Shown: positions 53,326 through 61,996, numbered from the stretch's first letter. The stretch: DNA of 64,000 nt from Sphingopyxis sp. (GCA_013823985.1 PNNB01000079.1:30594-94593); one strand, 5' to 3'. The notes: generated by a model not told the origin, from the letters alone. Program-made: numbers and translations.

Positions 53326-54335
53326 GCTATGACGGCATGCTTCTGGTTGATGCGCTGCGCGATCCGGCAGGGACGGCGCGGCTGGATCCTGCAGGATGGA
53401 CCGCGCTGCTGACCATAGCGCGGGTCGAACAATTGCTCGGAACTTTGGCGCGTCGCTTGACGGGCCTGTCCGTGCCCGACGCGGTGGCGGACATATTGGC
53501 GGAGGCCCGGGTCAATGCGGAATATCAGCGCCGTTCCGCCTTGTGGGAAGCCGACTGCGCGCGGCGGGCACTGGCGGACTATTCCGGGAAAGTCGTGCTG
53601 ATGAAAGGCACGGCCTATGTGGCCGCCGGTCTGAAAGCGGGCGAGGGACGGCATATCGGGGATCTCGACATTATGGTGGCGCAGGCCGATCTGCCGCAGG
53701 TCGAGGCGGCGTTGCTGAAGGCTGGATGGGAATGGGTCAAGGAAGACGCCTATGACGACGCCTATTACCGCGACCATATGCACGAGTTGCCGCCGCTGAT
53801 CCACAAAGAGCGGGATCGGATGATTGACGTGCACCACACGATTTTGCCGCTGACGGCACGACCACGTCCCGATGCGGCGGCGATGCTGGCGGAGGCGACG
53901 GCGTTGACCAATGGCCTCTATGTTCTGAACCCGGCCGACATGCTGATCCACAGCGCCGCGCATTTGTTCGCGGACGGCGAGTTGGACGGTGGATTGCGGA
54001 ACCTGTGGGATTTGCATTGCCTGATGACCGAATATGGCGACGATGCTTTTTGGCCTGCGCTTGCGAAACGCGCGGCGCACCACCAGCTGCTTGCTCCGGT
54101 CGAGCGGGCTGTGCGGCTGACCCATCAGCTGTACGGGACGGAGGTTCCACAGGGATGGCGGCGCTGGCACCGGCAAGACAAGCATTATGTCCGCCGTCTG
54201 ACCGCGCGCGACCATTGGGGGCGGGGCACGCATAAGTTCACGCGCTTACTATTCTACGTCCGCTCCCACTGGCTGCGCATGCCGCCAATGATGCTGGCGC
54301 GGCATTTGTGGACGAAATGGCGCAAGTCAGCCTAG
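53322..54335 (+). CDS. Nucleotidyltransferase family protein of the HPr-rel-A cassette
   Basis: A 337-residue protein of the nucleotidyltransferase superfamily (NTP_transf_5-like). The start at 53322 overlaps the kinase stop as ATGA. VVLMKGTAYVAAGLKAGEGR and HIGDLDIMVAQADL near 97-125 carry the GDxDxxV acidic pair expected for the metal site; a helical C-terminal part follows. Lasso-peptide clusters contain a similar tailoring gene. Convergent with gph, overlapping by nine bases. Confidence 0.84.
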   Translation: MSYDGMLLVDALRDPAGTARLDPAGWTALLTIARVEQLLGTLARRLTGLSVPDAVADILAEARVNAEYQRRSALWEADCARRALADYSGKVVLMKGTAYVAAGLKAGEGRHIGDLDIMVAQADLPQVEAALLKAGWEWVKEDAYDDAYYRDHMHELPPLIHKERDRMIDVHHTILPLTARPRPDAAAMLAEATALTNGLYVLNPADMLIHSAAHLFADGELDGGLRNLWDLHCLMTEYGDDAFWPALAKRAAHHQLLAPVERAVRLTHQLYGTEVPQGWRRWHRQDKHYVRRLTARDHWGRGTHKFTRLLFYVRSHWLRMPPMMLARHLWTKWRKSA

Positions 54336-55010
54336 ATTTTGCAGCGTCGGGATAAGATCGTCAAAATGGTCGATGATGGCATCGGCACCCATGTCTTCGA
54401 CCGGACCATGTAAAAAGCCGAAGCTTACCGCGATGCTGGGGACATTGGCGTTCTTTGCCGCCATGACGTCAAGAATGGAATCGCCAATATAGGCCGCCCG
54501 GCCGCCGCTTCCCAGTGCTTCGCACCGCTTCACCATTTCGAAGATAGGCGCGCCCGATGGCTTGGCGTTTTCCTTGCCCAATGTGTCGGCCCCCAAAATG
54601 CACCCCATGCGATGCGCGAGGTTGAGGTCGGTGAGCAGCTTGACCGCAAGGCTTTCAAACTTGTTGGTGACCACGGCATAGCGCACACCCATCGCATCGA
54701 GCCGGTCCAATAAGTCCAGCGCGCCGTCGAACGGGCGGCTTTGGACCGATACATTGGCTTCATAATAGCTGAGCATCTGGCGGTAGAGCGGACGGAAATC
54801 GTCACCAGGAATGCCTCCCGTTGCCTCCAGCCCCTGCTGCAGCATCAGCTTCGCGCCGCCGCCAATATGCTGCTTCACCGTGTCGGTCGACAGGGTGGGG
54901 CGCCCGACGCTGTCCAGCACATGGTTTACCGCCGCAGTCAGGTCGCCGCTTGTGTCGACGAGGGTACCGTCGAGATCGAATCCGATAATGTCGAAAGGAA
55001 ATTGAGTCAT
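54327..55010 (-). CDS. gph: Phosphoglycolate phosphatase (HAD family)
   Basis: A 227-residue HAD hydrolase, starting MTQFPFDIIGFDLDGTLVDT. Motifs: nucleophile DLDGT near 11-15, motif II VVTNKFES, motif III lysine in the ENAKPSG segment, and motif IV YIGDSILDVMAA. It best matches phosphoglycolate phosphatase of the Gph/PGP branch, though other phosphoester substrates are possible. It diverges from glmU. Confidence 0.91.
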   Translation of the reverse strand: MTQFPFDIIGFDLDGTLVDTSGDLTAAVNHVLDSVGRPTLSTDTVKQHIGGGAKLMLQQGLEATGGIPGDDFRPLYRQMLSYYEANVSVQSRPFDGALDLLDRLDAMGVRYAVVTNKFESLAVKLLTDLNLAHRMGCILGADTLGKENAKPSGAPIFEMVKRCEALGSGGRAAYIGDSILDVMAAKNANVPSIAVSFGFLHGPVEDMGADAIIDHFDDLIPTLQNLG

Positions 55011-55071
55011 ATCGACATCAATTGGCGGCAAGTTCTGGAAACCGCAACAATTTGCTGGCATGACGCGCCCC

Positions 55072-56418
55072 ATGACACAGATCGCCGCCATCATACTCGC
55101 CGCGGGCAAAGGCACCCGCATGAAATCCGACCTGCACAAGGTGCTGCACCCGATTGCGGGGCGACCCATGCTGATGCACCTGATGGACGCGGTCGATGCG
55201 CTAAATCCGGCCAAGAAGGTTGTCGTTGTCGGCAGCGGGAAGGAACAGCTTGAGGCTGCGCTCGCCGGATCGGCAGAACTGGCCGTTCAGGAACCGCAGC
55301 ATGGCACCGGCCATGCCGTCCAACAGGCCGAAGCGGCCTTGGCGGGTTTTGAAGGTGACGTCCTTATTCTCTATGGCGATGTACCGTTCGTACCGACGTC
55401 CACCATGCAGATGATGATTGACCGCCTGAATGCCGATGATGACCCCGCAGTCGTCGTCTTGGGTTTCGAACCGGAGGATACGCAAGCCTATGGCCGGATC
55501 GTGACGCAGAACGACCGTATCGAATGGATGGTCGAACATAAGGATGCGACCGAAACGCAACGGGCGACGAAGCTGTGCAACAGTGGCCTGATGGCGGTGA
55601 AGGCAAAGGACCTTTTCCCATTGCTGGCACGGGTGACCAACGACAATGCCGCTGGCGAATATTATCTGGTCGATATTGTCAATATCGCAACGCAGGACGG
55701 ACGGCATTGCTATGTCGTCAAAACCGATCCCTATGATGTGACCGGTATCAACAGCCGGGGCGAGCTCGCCGCGATGGAGGGTGAGTGGCAAGCACGCCGC
55801 CGGGTGCAGGCCATGGTGGACGGCGCGAGCCTGATCGCGCCTGAGACTGTCTGGTTTTCCTGGGATACGAAGCTTGGCCGCGATGTCCTGATCGAACCCA
55901 ATGTCTTTTTCGGCCCCGGCGTGATAGTCGCCGACAATGTGAAAATCCGCGCCAACTGCCATATTGAAGGCGCGACCATCGGTTCGGGCTGTGAAGTCGG
56001 CCCCTTTGCCCGGCTGCGCCCCGGTACGGTGCTGGACGAAAAGGCCAAAATCGGAAACTTCGTCGAAACCAAGAAGGCGCATCTGGGTAAGGGCGCGAAG
56101 GCCAGCCATCTGACTTATCTGGGCGACGCCACCATCGGCGCAGACGCAAATATCGGGGCAGGGACGATTACCTGCAACTATGACGGCTATTTCAAATATC
56201 AGACCGTCATTGGCGAAGGTGCCTTCATCGGCAGCAACAGTGCCCTGATTGCTCCTGTAAAAATCGGCCGCGACGCGATTGTCGCTGCGGGAAGCGCGGT
56301 CAGCCGCGATGTCGCCGATGGCGACCTGCGCATGGTTCGCGCCGAACAATTGGTGAAACCTGGCTGGGCAGATCGCTTCCATGATACGATGCGGAAAAAG
56401 AAGGCCGAAAAGAAGTGA
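55072..56418 (+). CDS. glmU: Bifunctional GlcNAc-1-phosphate uridyltransferase / GlcN-1-phosphate acetyltransferase
   Basis: Makes UDP-GlcNAc for peptidoglycan and lipopolysaccharide. The 448-residue protein has an N-terminal nucleotidyltransferase domain (LAAGKGTRMKSDLHKVLHPI, QPQHGTGHAV, YGDVPF) to about 225 and a C-terminal left-handed beta-helix acetyltransferase (LRPGTVLDEKAKIGNFVETK, GAGTITCNYDGYFK, IGSNSALIAPVKIG). The ATG at 55072 is used; 55060 is an in-frame alternative. Its stop overlaps the DUF3224 start. Confidence 0.96.
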   Translation: MTQIAAIILAAGKGTRMKSDLHKVLHPIAGRPMLMHLMDAVDALNPAKKVVVVGSGKEQLEAALAGSAELAVQEPQHGTGHAVQQAEAALAGFEGDVLILYGDVPFVPTSTMQMMIDRLNADDDPAVVVLGFEPEDTQAYGRIVTQNDRIEWMVEHKDATETQRATKLCNSGLMAVKAKDLFPLLARVTNDNAAGEYYLVDIVNIATQDGRHCYVVKTDPYDVTGINSRGELAAMEGEWQARRRVQAMVDGASLIAPETVWFSWDTKLGRDVLIEPNVFFGPGVIVADNVKIRANCHIEGATIGSGCEVGPFARLRPGTVLDEKAKIGNFVETKKAHLGKGAKASHLTYLGDATIGADANIGAGTITCNYDGYFKYQTVIGEGAFIGSNSALIAPVKIGRDAIVAAGSAVSRDVADGDLRMVRAEQLVKPGWADRFHDTMRKKKAEKK

Positions 56419-56894
56419 CGCCTATCCGCGCGATATTTCTGGCTCTAGCATTGCTTTCGGTTCCCGTCCCCGGGACCGCTTCCACCGAACAAAAGGAACA
56501 GCATATGGTGCAGCATCAGGCCAAGGGCACATTCGACGTCAAAATGGCGCCGCAAGCCGACAATACCGCCGATGTCGGCCGCATGACGCTCGACAAAACA
56601 TTCCATGGCGATCTGGAAGCAAGCAGCATCGGCCAAATGATTGCCGTCCGCACACCCACCGAAGGGTCGGCAGGCTATGTCGCCATGGAGCGCGTCACCG
56701 GCACTTTGGCAGGCAAAAAGGGAAGCTTCGCCCTACAGCATTTCGGCACCATGAACCGGGGAGCGCAACATCTGCGTATCGAAATCGTGCCCGATTCCGG
56801 CACCGAAGAACTTACGGGGATCAGCGGCACGCTCGACATCATCATCGAAAAGGGCGCGCATTTTTACGTGCTCGATTATGCGCTGCCGGAGTGA
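56415..56894 (+). CDS. DUF3224 domain protein, exported
   Basis: A 159-residue protein with a GTG start that overlaps the glmU stop (GTGA). Residues 1-22 form a signal peptide. The rest matches DUF3224, a beta-barrel family: KGTFDVKMAPQ, LDKTFHGDLEASSIGQM, AGYVAMERVTGTLAGKKGSF and GTMNRG. Members are mostly cytoplasmic and of unknown function; this one looks secreted. Confidence 0.85.
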   Translation: MTPIRAIFLALALLSVPVPGTASTEQKEQHMVQHQAKGTFDVKMAPQADNTADVGRMTLDKTFHGDLEASSIGQMIAVRTPTEGSAGYVAMERVTGTLAGKKGSFALQHFGTMNRGAQHLRIEIVPDSGTEELTGISGTLDIIIEKGAHFYVLDYALPE

Positions 56895-56973
56895 AGTTTT
56901 TTTAGCCAGATGGGGTCGTGGTAAATAGCATCAGGATAGATGGATGCGCTGCGCACTCTCAGCGCGTTAGTCT

Positions 56974-57660
56974 TTATTTTTTACGCAACATTTCGATATA
57001 TTCCAGCTCGCGGACGGCTCCTATATTTTTGGGAGTGAGCTTCAATGATTCCCGAATGTATTTTTCGGCCTGATCGAGATCGCCGAGCTCGATTTTTGTA
57101 AAAGCCATACCGCGTAAAGAACGGGCTTCTATTTCTATCTTATGTTTCTCGGGTGCGTATGTGGATAGCGAACGTGCTTTTTCAAATAGCTCGAATGACT
57201 TTTGCCAATTGCGCCGCGACTTGTGCCATTCGGCATATTCATTGGCGTAATGCGCCTCCAAAGGCGCCATTGCGGCAGCGCGTTCAAGAAAAGCGCCCGC
57301 TTCGGCAGATCGGTTCAGATCAATCAGAGCAAAGCCCTTGATGAATATAGCGTGGCACAAGGCCCCGTCCATGATGATGGTATCCCTCTTATTCGCCGCA
57401 CCTTGCCCGGCTAAGAGTAGCGTTTGAACGGGTCCTTCCGCGCAAAAATAGTCTTTGGTGTTGTCTGTTTTTTCCGCATCAAAGGCGGCTATCACGGGAT
57501 CTACAATCCGAATCGCTTCCTCGGGCTTCGTTTCCAAAAGCGCGGCATGTGCTTTTTCAACCTGCGTTTGCCGCTCTTGCATGTCCGGTGCGGCTGTGGC
57601 CGTCGCCGCATGACCCGCAACAGACATCGCGACCAAAGAAATCATTAACACCAAGCGCAT
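56974..57660 (-). CDS. Exported tetratricopeptide-repeat protein
   Basis: A 228-residue protein from the ATG at 57660 (MRLVLMISLVAMSVAGHA) with a signal peptide ending near ATAAP. Helical hairpins in the C-terminal part match TPR (EARSLRGMAFTKIELGDLDQAEKYIRESLKLTP, split as 176-208). It is probably a periplasmic scaffold; the partner is unknown. It diverges from the toxin-antitoxin pair. Confidence 0.82.
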   Translation of the reverse strand: MRLVLMISLVAMSVAGHAATATAAPDMQERQTQVEKAHAALLETKPEEAIRIVDPVIAAFDAEKTDNTKDYFCAEGPVQTLLLAGQGAANKRDTIIMDGALCHAIFIKGFALIDLNRSAEAGAFLERAAAMAPLEAHYANEYAEWHKSRRNWQKSFELFEKARSLSTYAPEKHKIEIEARSLRGMAFTKIELGDLDQAEKYIRESLKLTPKNIGAVRELEYIEMLRKK

Positions 57661-57730
57661 AGTGAGTCCCCCATGAACGCGGAACATAGCCTGCCGTTGC
57701 TGTGCAACAATGGCAAATCGTCGGTCTTGA

Positions 57731-57761
57731 CATGATATCATGATATGATATCAGTATATCA
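57731..57761 (+). promoter_or_regulatory. Palindromic operator of the toxin-antitoxin pair
   Basis: TTGACA (57726-57731) leads into a dense run of TGATATCA-type palindromes: ATGATATCAT perfect at 57731-57740, then ATGATAT...ATATCAT at 57744-57761. The last one reaches the antitoxin ATG at 57761, and there is no Shine-Dalgarno sequence, so the mRNA may be nearly leaderless. Binding by the RHH antitoxin and autoregulation is typical of such loci. Confidence 0.68.
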
Positions 57762-58135
57762 TGACTCGCATCCTCGCTGATCTGCCTGACGAAGATATCA
57801 AATGGCTCGACCAACTCGCGGCCGAGCAGGGGAAGTCGCGCGCAGCGGTTTTGCGTGAGGCGGTAGCGGCTTATCGGCCAGACACTTCGGGGAATGACAA
57901 CAGTTGGATCGACAAAGGCTTCGGCCTTTGGGCGCGGCATGGAATCGAATTTGATCCGAAGGAATATGACCGTAAAAGGCGGGCCGAATGGACGCGCCAT
58001 TGGGATGATGATTACGAAGAGGTTCGCACTGAATCGCCCGACATGTTCGACGAAGAAGATGATCGCCAGCGGCAAATCTACCTCGACATGATTGCGGGCA
58101 AATATCCCAAACCCAAATCGCCGGCTGGCACGTGA
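57761..58135 (+). CDS. Ribbon-helix-helix antitoxin (VapB-type)
   Basis: A 124-residue protein. Residues 2-40 are a ribbon-helix-helix DNA-binding domain (RILADLPDEDIKWLDQLAAE, GKSRAAVLREAVAAY). The central segment SWIDKGFGLWARHG and acidic EEDD-rich stretch near 100 probably bind the toxin. It is longer than usual for VapB. Its stop overlaps the toxin start as GTGA, so the two are translationally coupled. Confidence 0.85.
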   Translation: MTRILADLPDEDIKWLDQLAAEQGKSRAAVLREAVAAYRPDTSGNDNSWIDKGFGLWARHGIEFDPKEYDRKRRAEWTRHWDDDYEEVRTESPDMFDEEDDRQRQIYLDMIAGKYPKPKSPAGT

Positions 58136-58512
58136 GCGGCTTTACCTTTGACGCAAATATCATAATAGACGCGCTGGCCGGTTTCCCTCCGGCCCGCGCC
58201 GAAATTCAGCGTGCAGTTGAATATGGATCACGCGCATGGATAAGCCGGATGGCCTGGATCGAAGTGTTGTCAAAGGGCAATGACGCCATTGTGAAAGACG
58301 CATTGGCTTTCCTCGACCGCTTTGGCCTTGATGAAATCGACGACGAAATCTCGTTGCGCGCAGCATCGCTCCGTCGGGAGCGGCCTCGGCTTAGAGCGCC
58401 GGACGCGATCATACTTGCAACCGCCCAAATTCGCGGTCGGGTTTTAATTACACGAAATACAAAGGATTTTCCGGCAGAGATGCCGGGCATCCGCGTTCCC
58501 TACACTTTATAA
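58132..58512 (+). CDS. PIN-domain toxin (VapC-type)
   Basis: A 126-residue PIN ribonuclease with a GTG start. The acidic residues expected for the metal site are in FDANIIIDAL (D7), WIEVLSK (E44), RAPDAIILATA (D91) and NTKDFP (D112). VapC toxins cleave initiator tRNA or rRNA. The pair sits between glmU and glmS, ending 17 bases before glmS. Confidence 0.88.
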   Translation: MSGFTFDANIIIDALAGFPPARAEIQRAVEYGSRAWISRMAWIEVLSKGNDAIVKDALAFLDRFGLDEIDDEISLRAASLRRERPRLRAPDAIILATAQIRGRVLITRNTKDFPAEMPGIRVPYTL

Positions 58513-58529
58513 GACGAAAGCAAATATTC

Positions 58530-60353
58530 ATGTGCGGCATTATTGGCATTGTAGGTAAAGAAGCAGTCTCGGACCGGTTGGTCGACGGGCTGAAGCGGAT
58601 GGAATATCGCGGATATGACTCCGCGGGTGTCTGCACCGTGCATGACGGACAACTTGTCCGCCGCCGCGCCGAGGGTAAGCTGGCCAATCTGGTGCAGGTC
58701 CTGAAATCCGATGATGCCCCCGGCAATATCGGCATCGCCCACACCCGCTGGGCCACCCATGGCGCGCCGACCACCAGCAACGCCCACCCGCACGCAACGC
58801 AGGAAGTGGCGCTGGTCCACAATGGCATCATCGAAAATTTCAAGCAGTTGCGTGACGAGCTGACGGCGCGTGGCCGGACATTCGAAAGCGAAACCGATAC
58901 CGAGGTTGTCGCGCATCTGGTGTCCGAACAGGTTGAGGCGGGGCTTGCCCCTGCCGATGCCGTGAAGGCCGTGCTCCCGCGTCTGCGGGGTGCTTTTGCG
59001 TTGGCAATCGCCTTCCGCCAATTCCCCGACTTCCTCATCGGCGCACGCCTCGGCAGCCCATTGGTCGTCGGCTATGGCGACGGCGAAACCTATCTCGGTT
59101 CCGACGCCCTCGCGCTTGCTCCGCTGACACAAAAGATTGCCTATCTGGATGAAGGCGACTGGGTGATCGTCACCCGTGACGGCGCGCAAATTTACGATAA
59201 GGATAATAACCCGGTCACCCGTGAAATCACGACGTCGGGTGTGTCGGCTGCGGCGATCGAGAAGGGCAACTACCGCCACTATATGCAGAAGGAAATCTTC
59301 GAACAGCCCACCGTAGTTGCCCAGACGCTTTCCAGCTATATCCGTCCGCTCGAACAGACCGTCGCCTTGCCGCAGATGGATTTCGATCTTGCCGGGGTAA
59401 AGCGCATCACCATCGTCGCCTGCGGCACCAGCTATTATGCCGGGATGGTCGCCAAATATTGGTTCGAAACCTTCGCCCGCGTACCCGTCGATATCGATGT
59501 CGCATCCGAATTCCGCTACCGCGACCCGGTGTTGGAAGAGGGCGGCCTGGCGCTGTTCATCTCCCAATCGGGTGAGACGGCCGACACGCTCGCGGCGCTG
59601 CGCCATTGCAAGGAACATGGGCAGACTATTGCCGTGGTCGTCAATGTTCCCACCTCCAGCATGGCGCGTGAAGCTGACCTGTTGTTGCCCACCCACGCTG
59701 GACCGGAAATCGGTGTTGCGTCGACCAAGGCTTTTACCTGCCAACTCGCTGTGCTGGCCGCGCTTGCGGCGCATCTTGCGCTGGTGAAGGGCAAGCTATC
59801 CGCAGAAGAAGAGCGCGAAATTGTCCGTCACCTGATCGAAGCGCCCGCCGCGCTCAACGCCGCGCTGGCGCATGACGACGACATTGCGGCGATGGCCCAT
59901 CTCATCGCGCCGGCGCGCGACGTGCTCTATCTCGGCCGTGGTCCCGACTATCCGCTGGCGATGGAGGGCGCGCTGAAGCTCAAGGAAATCAGCTATATCC
60001 ATGCCGAAGGATATGCGTCAGGCGAAATGAAACACGGCCCCATTGCGTTGATCGACGAGGCCGTGCCGGTCATCGTGCTCGCCCCGTCCGGCCCGCTGTT
60101 CGAAAAGACCGTCAGCAACATGCAAGAAGTCCGCGCCCGCGGCGGCAAAGTCGTTCTGATCTCCGACGCCGAAGGGATAGAGGAAGCCGGCGAAGGCTGC
60201 CTGGCCACCATCGAAATGCCCTCGGTTCACCCCCTGATCGCCCCGCTGGTTTACGCGGTTCCCGTCCAATTACTCGCCTATCACGTAGCCTGCGCCAAGG
60301 GCACCGACGTCGACCAGCCACGGAATTTGGCAAAGTCCGTGACGGTGGAGTGA
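58530..60353 (+). CDS. glmS: Glutamine-fructose-6-phosphate aminotransferase
   Basis: Makes glucosamine-6-phosphate, first step to UDP-GlcNAc. The 607-residue protein starts MCGIIGIVG with the N-terminal nucleophile cysteine after Met removal, has the glutaminase motif HTRWATHGAPT, and two SIS isomerase domains (CGTSYYAG, SQSGETADT, GVASTKAFT, GRGPDYPLAMEGALKLKEISY) ending DVDQPRNLAKSVTVE, the region whose DNA serves as attTn7 target. The final bases lie close to the repeat-bearing sequence that follows. Confidence 0.96.
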   Translation: MCGIIGIVGKEAVSDRLVDGLKRMEYRGYDSAGVCTVHDGQLVRRRAEGKLANLVQVLKSDDAPGNIGIAHTRWATHGAPTTSNAHPHATQEVALVHNGIIENFKQLRDELTARGRTFESETDTEVVAHLVSEQVEAGLAPADAVKAVLPRLRGAFALAIAFRQFPDFLIGARLGSPLVVGYGDGETYLGSDALALAPLTQKIAYLDEGDWVIVTRDGAQIYDKDNNPVTREITTSGVSAAAIEKGNYRHYMQKEIFEQPTVVAQTLSSYIRPLEQTVALPQMDFDLAGVKRITIVACGTSYYAGMVAKYWFETFARVPVDIDVASEFRYRDPVLEEGGLALFISQSGETADTLAALRHCKEHGQTIAVVVNVPTSSMAREADLLLPTHAGPEIGVASTKAFTCQLAVLAALAAHLALVKGKLSAEEEREIVRHLIEAPAALNAALAHDDDIAAMAHLIAPARDVLYLGRGPDYPLAMEGALKLKEISYIHAEGYASGEMKHGPIALIDEAVPVIVLAPSGPLFEKTVSNMQEVRARGGKVVLISDAEGIEEAGEGCLATIEMPSVHPLIAPLVYAVPVQLLAYHVACAKGTDVDQPRNLAKSVTVE

Positions 60354-60378
60354 AGGTGTGTTGGGGTGGTTGTCGTTG

Positions 60379-60453
60379 TGTAGCGGGACAATAAAGTTCT
60401 CCATGTGACACAAAAGTTCTCCGCCGATTTGACGCTTGTACAAAAAGTCTTCC
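60379..60453. mobile_element. Possible Tn7-like transposon end at attTn7
   Basis: Exactly 25 bases after the glmS stop, sequence beginning TGTAGCGGGACAATAAAG appears. It contains three related units: GACAATAAAGTTCTCC (60387-60402), GACACAAAAGTTCTCC (60407-60422) and a degenerate TACAAAAAGTCTTCC (60439-60453). The Tn7 left end begins TGTGGGCGGACAATAAAG, and TnsB sites repeat GACAATAAAG. IS21-like ends are the main alternative. No transposase gene is in the visible part. Confidence 0.5.
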
Positions 60454-60762
60454 GCCTCGCCTCCGCCACCGGCTCAGCGTCGATCAACCAAAGCGCCTGA
60501 GATCAAATCACGTGCTGACGATCAGTTCGGGCAACGACGTCTCGGCTATGCTGCCTTGATGTCGGTTAATGCTCCATCGCTCCAGCCTGCGATGACAACC
60601 GCCTCACTATTTTATGGCAGCTCGAAAATGTGAGTGCAGCGACCCATTAGCCTCATCAAGATACTCATACCGTTATTGTGTTCAGCACACTGCCAGACTC
60701 GCAATCCTCAAAAGTGATGCTAAGTGATTAGCCTCCATGACTTTTGCCTTAGTGAAGCCGAC
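60454..60762. other. Non-coding stretch after the repeat unit
   Basis: About 310 bases before the RelA/SpoT gene. I see no convincing gene; a 65-residue frame at 60436-60633 is Ser/Pro-rich without a recognised domain or ribosome site. It may be degraded mobile DNA. Confidence 0.4.
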
Positions 60763-61923
60763 ATGTCTGAATTCCCGCAACTTGAGTATTCAAAGAAGGA
60801 TGTAGTGCGGGCAGGCAAGGCGCTGGCGAAGCGTCTAGTGTGGGAGGCTGAAACCAAAGCTGAAATTCAGACTGTGTTTGATATCGCCAACAGTTGGCGG
60901 GCCTCGCACGCGTTCCCCATGCATCGAATGCGGGCAGAACTTCACGGCCGAATGAGTTCTCTGAAGCTTAAAGGGTTGACCGCAGCACGCTTAAAGCAGA
61001 TGTCATCCATTCGTGGGAAACTGAACCGAATAGAAAGCAATCTTCGCCAATTGCAAGATTTGGGCGGGTGTCGAGCGGTAGTACCGGATATTCAGCAAGC
61101 GCGCCAACTGGTGAGCGATATCGTAGATAAATCGCCGCACAAATTGACGCGGCAAGACCATTACATGGATAGCCCGCGGCCAAGTGGCTATCGCAGCCAT
61201 CACATCGTATTCGCGTTCAATCCCCGTCATAAATCGGAAGAAGGCTACGAGGGGCGACTGATCGAAATGCAGATACGCAGTCGCCTTCAGCACTCATGGG
61301 CAACCGCAGTTGAGGCCGTCGGCCTGTACCGCGGGGAGAACATGAAGGCGGATGAAGGCAATCAAGATTGGTTGCGCCTATTCCAGCTTATGTCGCATGA
61401 ATTTGCTGCCAGCGAGGGCTGCGACTACGCCAACGATCAAAGCAACAGCAGGGCGCAAGAGATAGTAGAACTCGACGCTATCCTGAAAGCAACTGACGCT
61501 CTGGACAGCCTTAGCATTGCAGTTCACTCGCTTGATCTCATCGCGCTCGAGCGCAACTATAAGCCCCGCTACTGCCTCATTAAATATGACCAAAAGAATC
61601 GAAAGGTTGACGTCAGTTACTTGAACAGCCCTTCAAATATCGGCGGTGTTCTAGAAAATTATAGCGATAATGAAGGCGACAGCGACCAGTTCAGTTCTGT
61701 AGTTGTGGAGCTCGACAAAATTGATAACTTGAAAAAAGCGTATCCTAACTATTTTGGTGATGTGCAATTGTTTAAGTCGCGTCTGGCGGCGGTGGTTAAT
61801 GGGCGCCCGGTGAAGGAGTATTCGCTACCGCCAATTGAACGCGCTCTACCGCCGCCAAAGGAAACCCCGGATGATTCCTGGTTGCGAAACCCAAGCCGTC
61901 GATATCGTCGTTGGATAGAATAA
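60763..61923 (+). CDS. RelA/SpoT-domain protein (synthetase-like), stand-alone
   Basis: A 386-residue protein with a (p)ppGpp-synthetase-like fold at about 55-215: TAARLKQMSSIRGKLNR, LQDLGGCRAVVPD (the D-x-x-G-x-R motif), DHYMDSPRPSGYRSHHIVF and LIEMQIRSRLQHSWATAVE (E, Q, H and W conserved). No HD hydrolase, TGS or ACT domain. The C-terminal 170 residues are unassigned. Either an alarmone synthetase or a ToxSAS-type toxin/abortive-infection effector. The start is uncertain; GTG at 60724 is an upstream alternative. Confidence 0.75.
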   Translation: MSEFPQLEYSKKDVVRAGKALAKRLVWEAETKAEIQTVFDIANSWRASHAFPMHRMRAELHGRMSSLKLKGLTAARLKQMSSIRGKLNRIESNLRQLQDLGGCRAVVPDIQQARQLVSDIVDKSPHKLTRQDHYMDSPRPSGYRSHHIVFAFNPRHKSEEGYEGRLIEMQIRSRLQHSWATAVEAVGLYRGENMKADEGNQDWLRLFQLMSHEFAASEGCDYANDQSNSRAQEIVELDAILKATDALDSLSIAVHSLDLIALERNYKPRYCLIKYDQKNRKVDVSYLNSPSNIGGVLENYSDNEGDSDQFSSVVVELDKIDNLKKAYPNYFGDVQLFKSRLAAVVNGRPVKEYSLPPIERALPPPKETPDDSWLRNPSRRYRRWIE

Positions 61924-61996
61924 TCCGGGTCTAAAACCGCCCTTTTGCGCACCTTTGAACTGTATCGCCTCGTGCATGTACTTAAATGGTGAATCT

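Noticed and set aside
55201..56382. Minus-strand frame opposite glmU
   Set aside because: Antisense shadow.
58500..59774. Minus-strand frame opposite glmS
   Set aside because: Antisense shadow.
60436..60633. 65-residue plus frame after the Tn7-like repeats
   Set aside because: Low-complexity N-terminus, no ribosome site, no family; may be debris.
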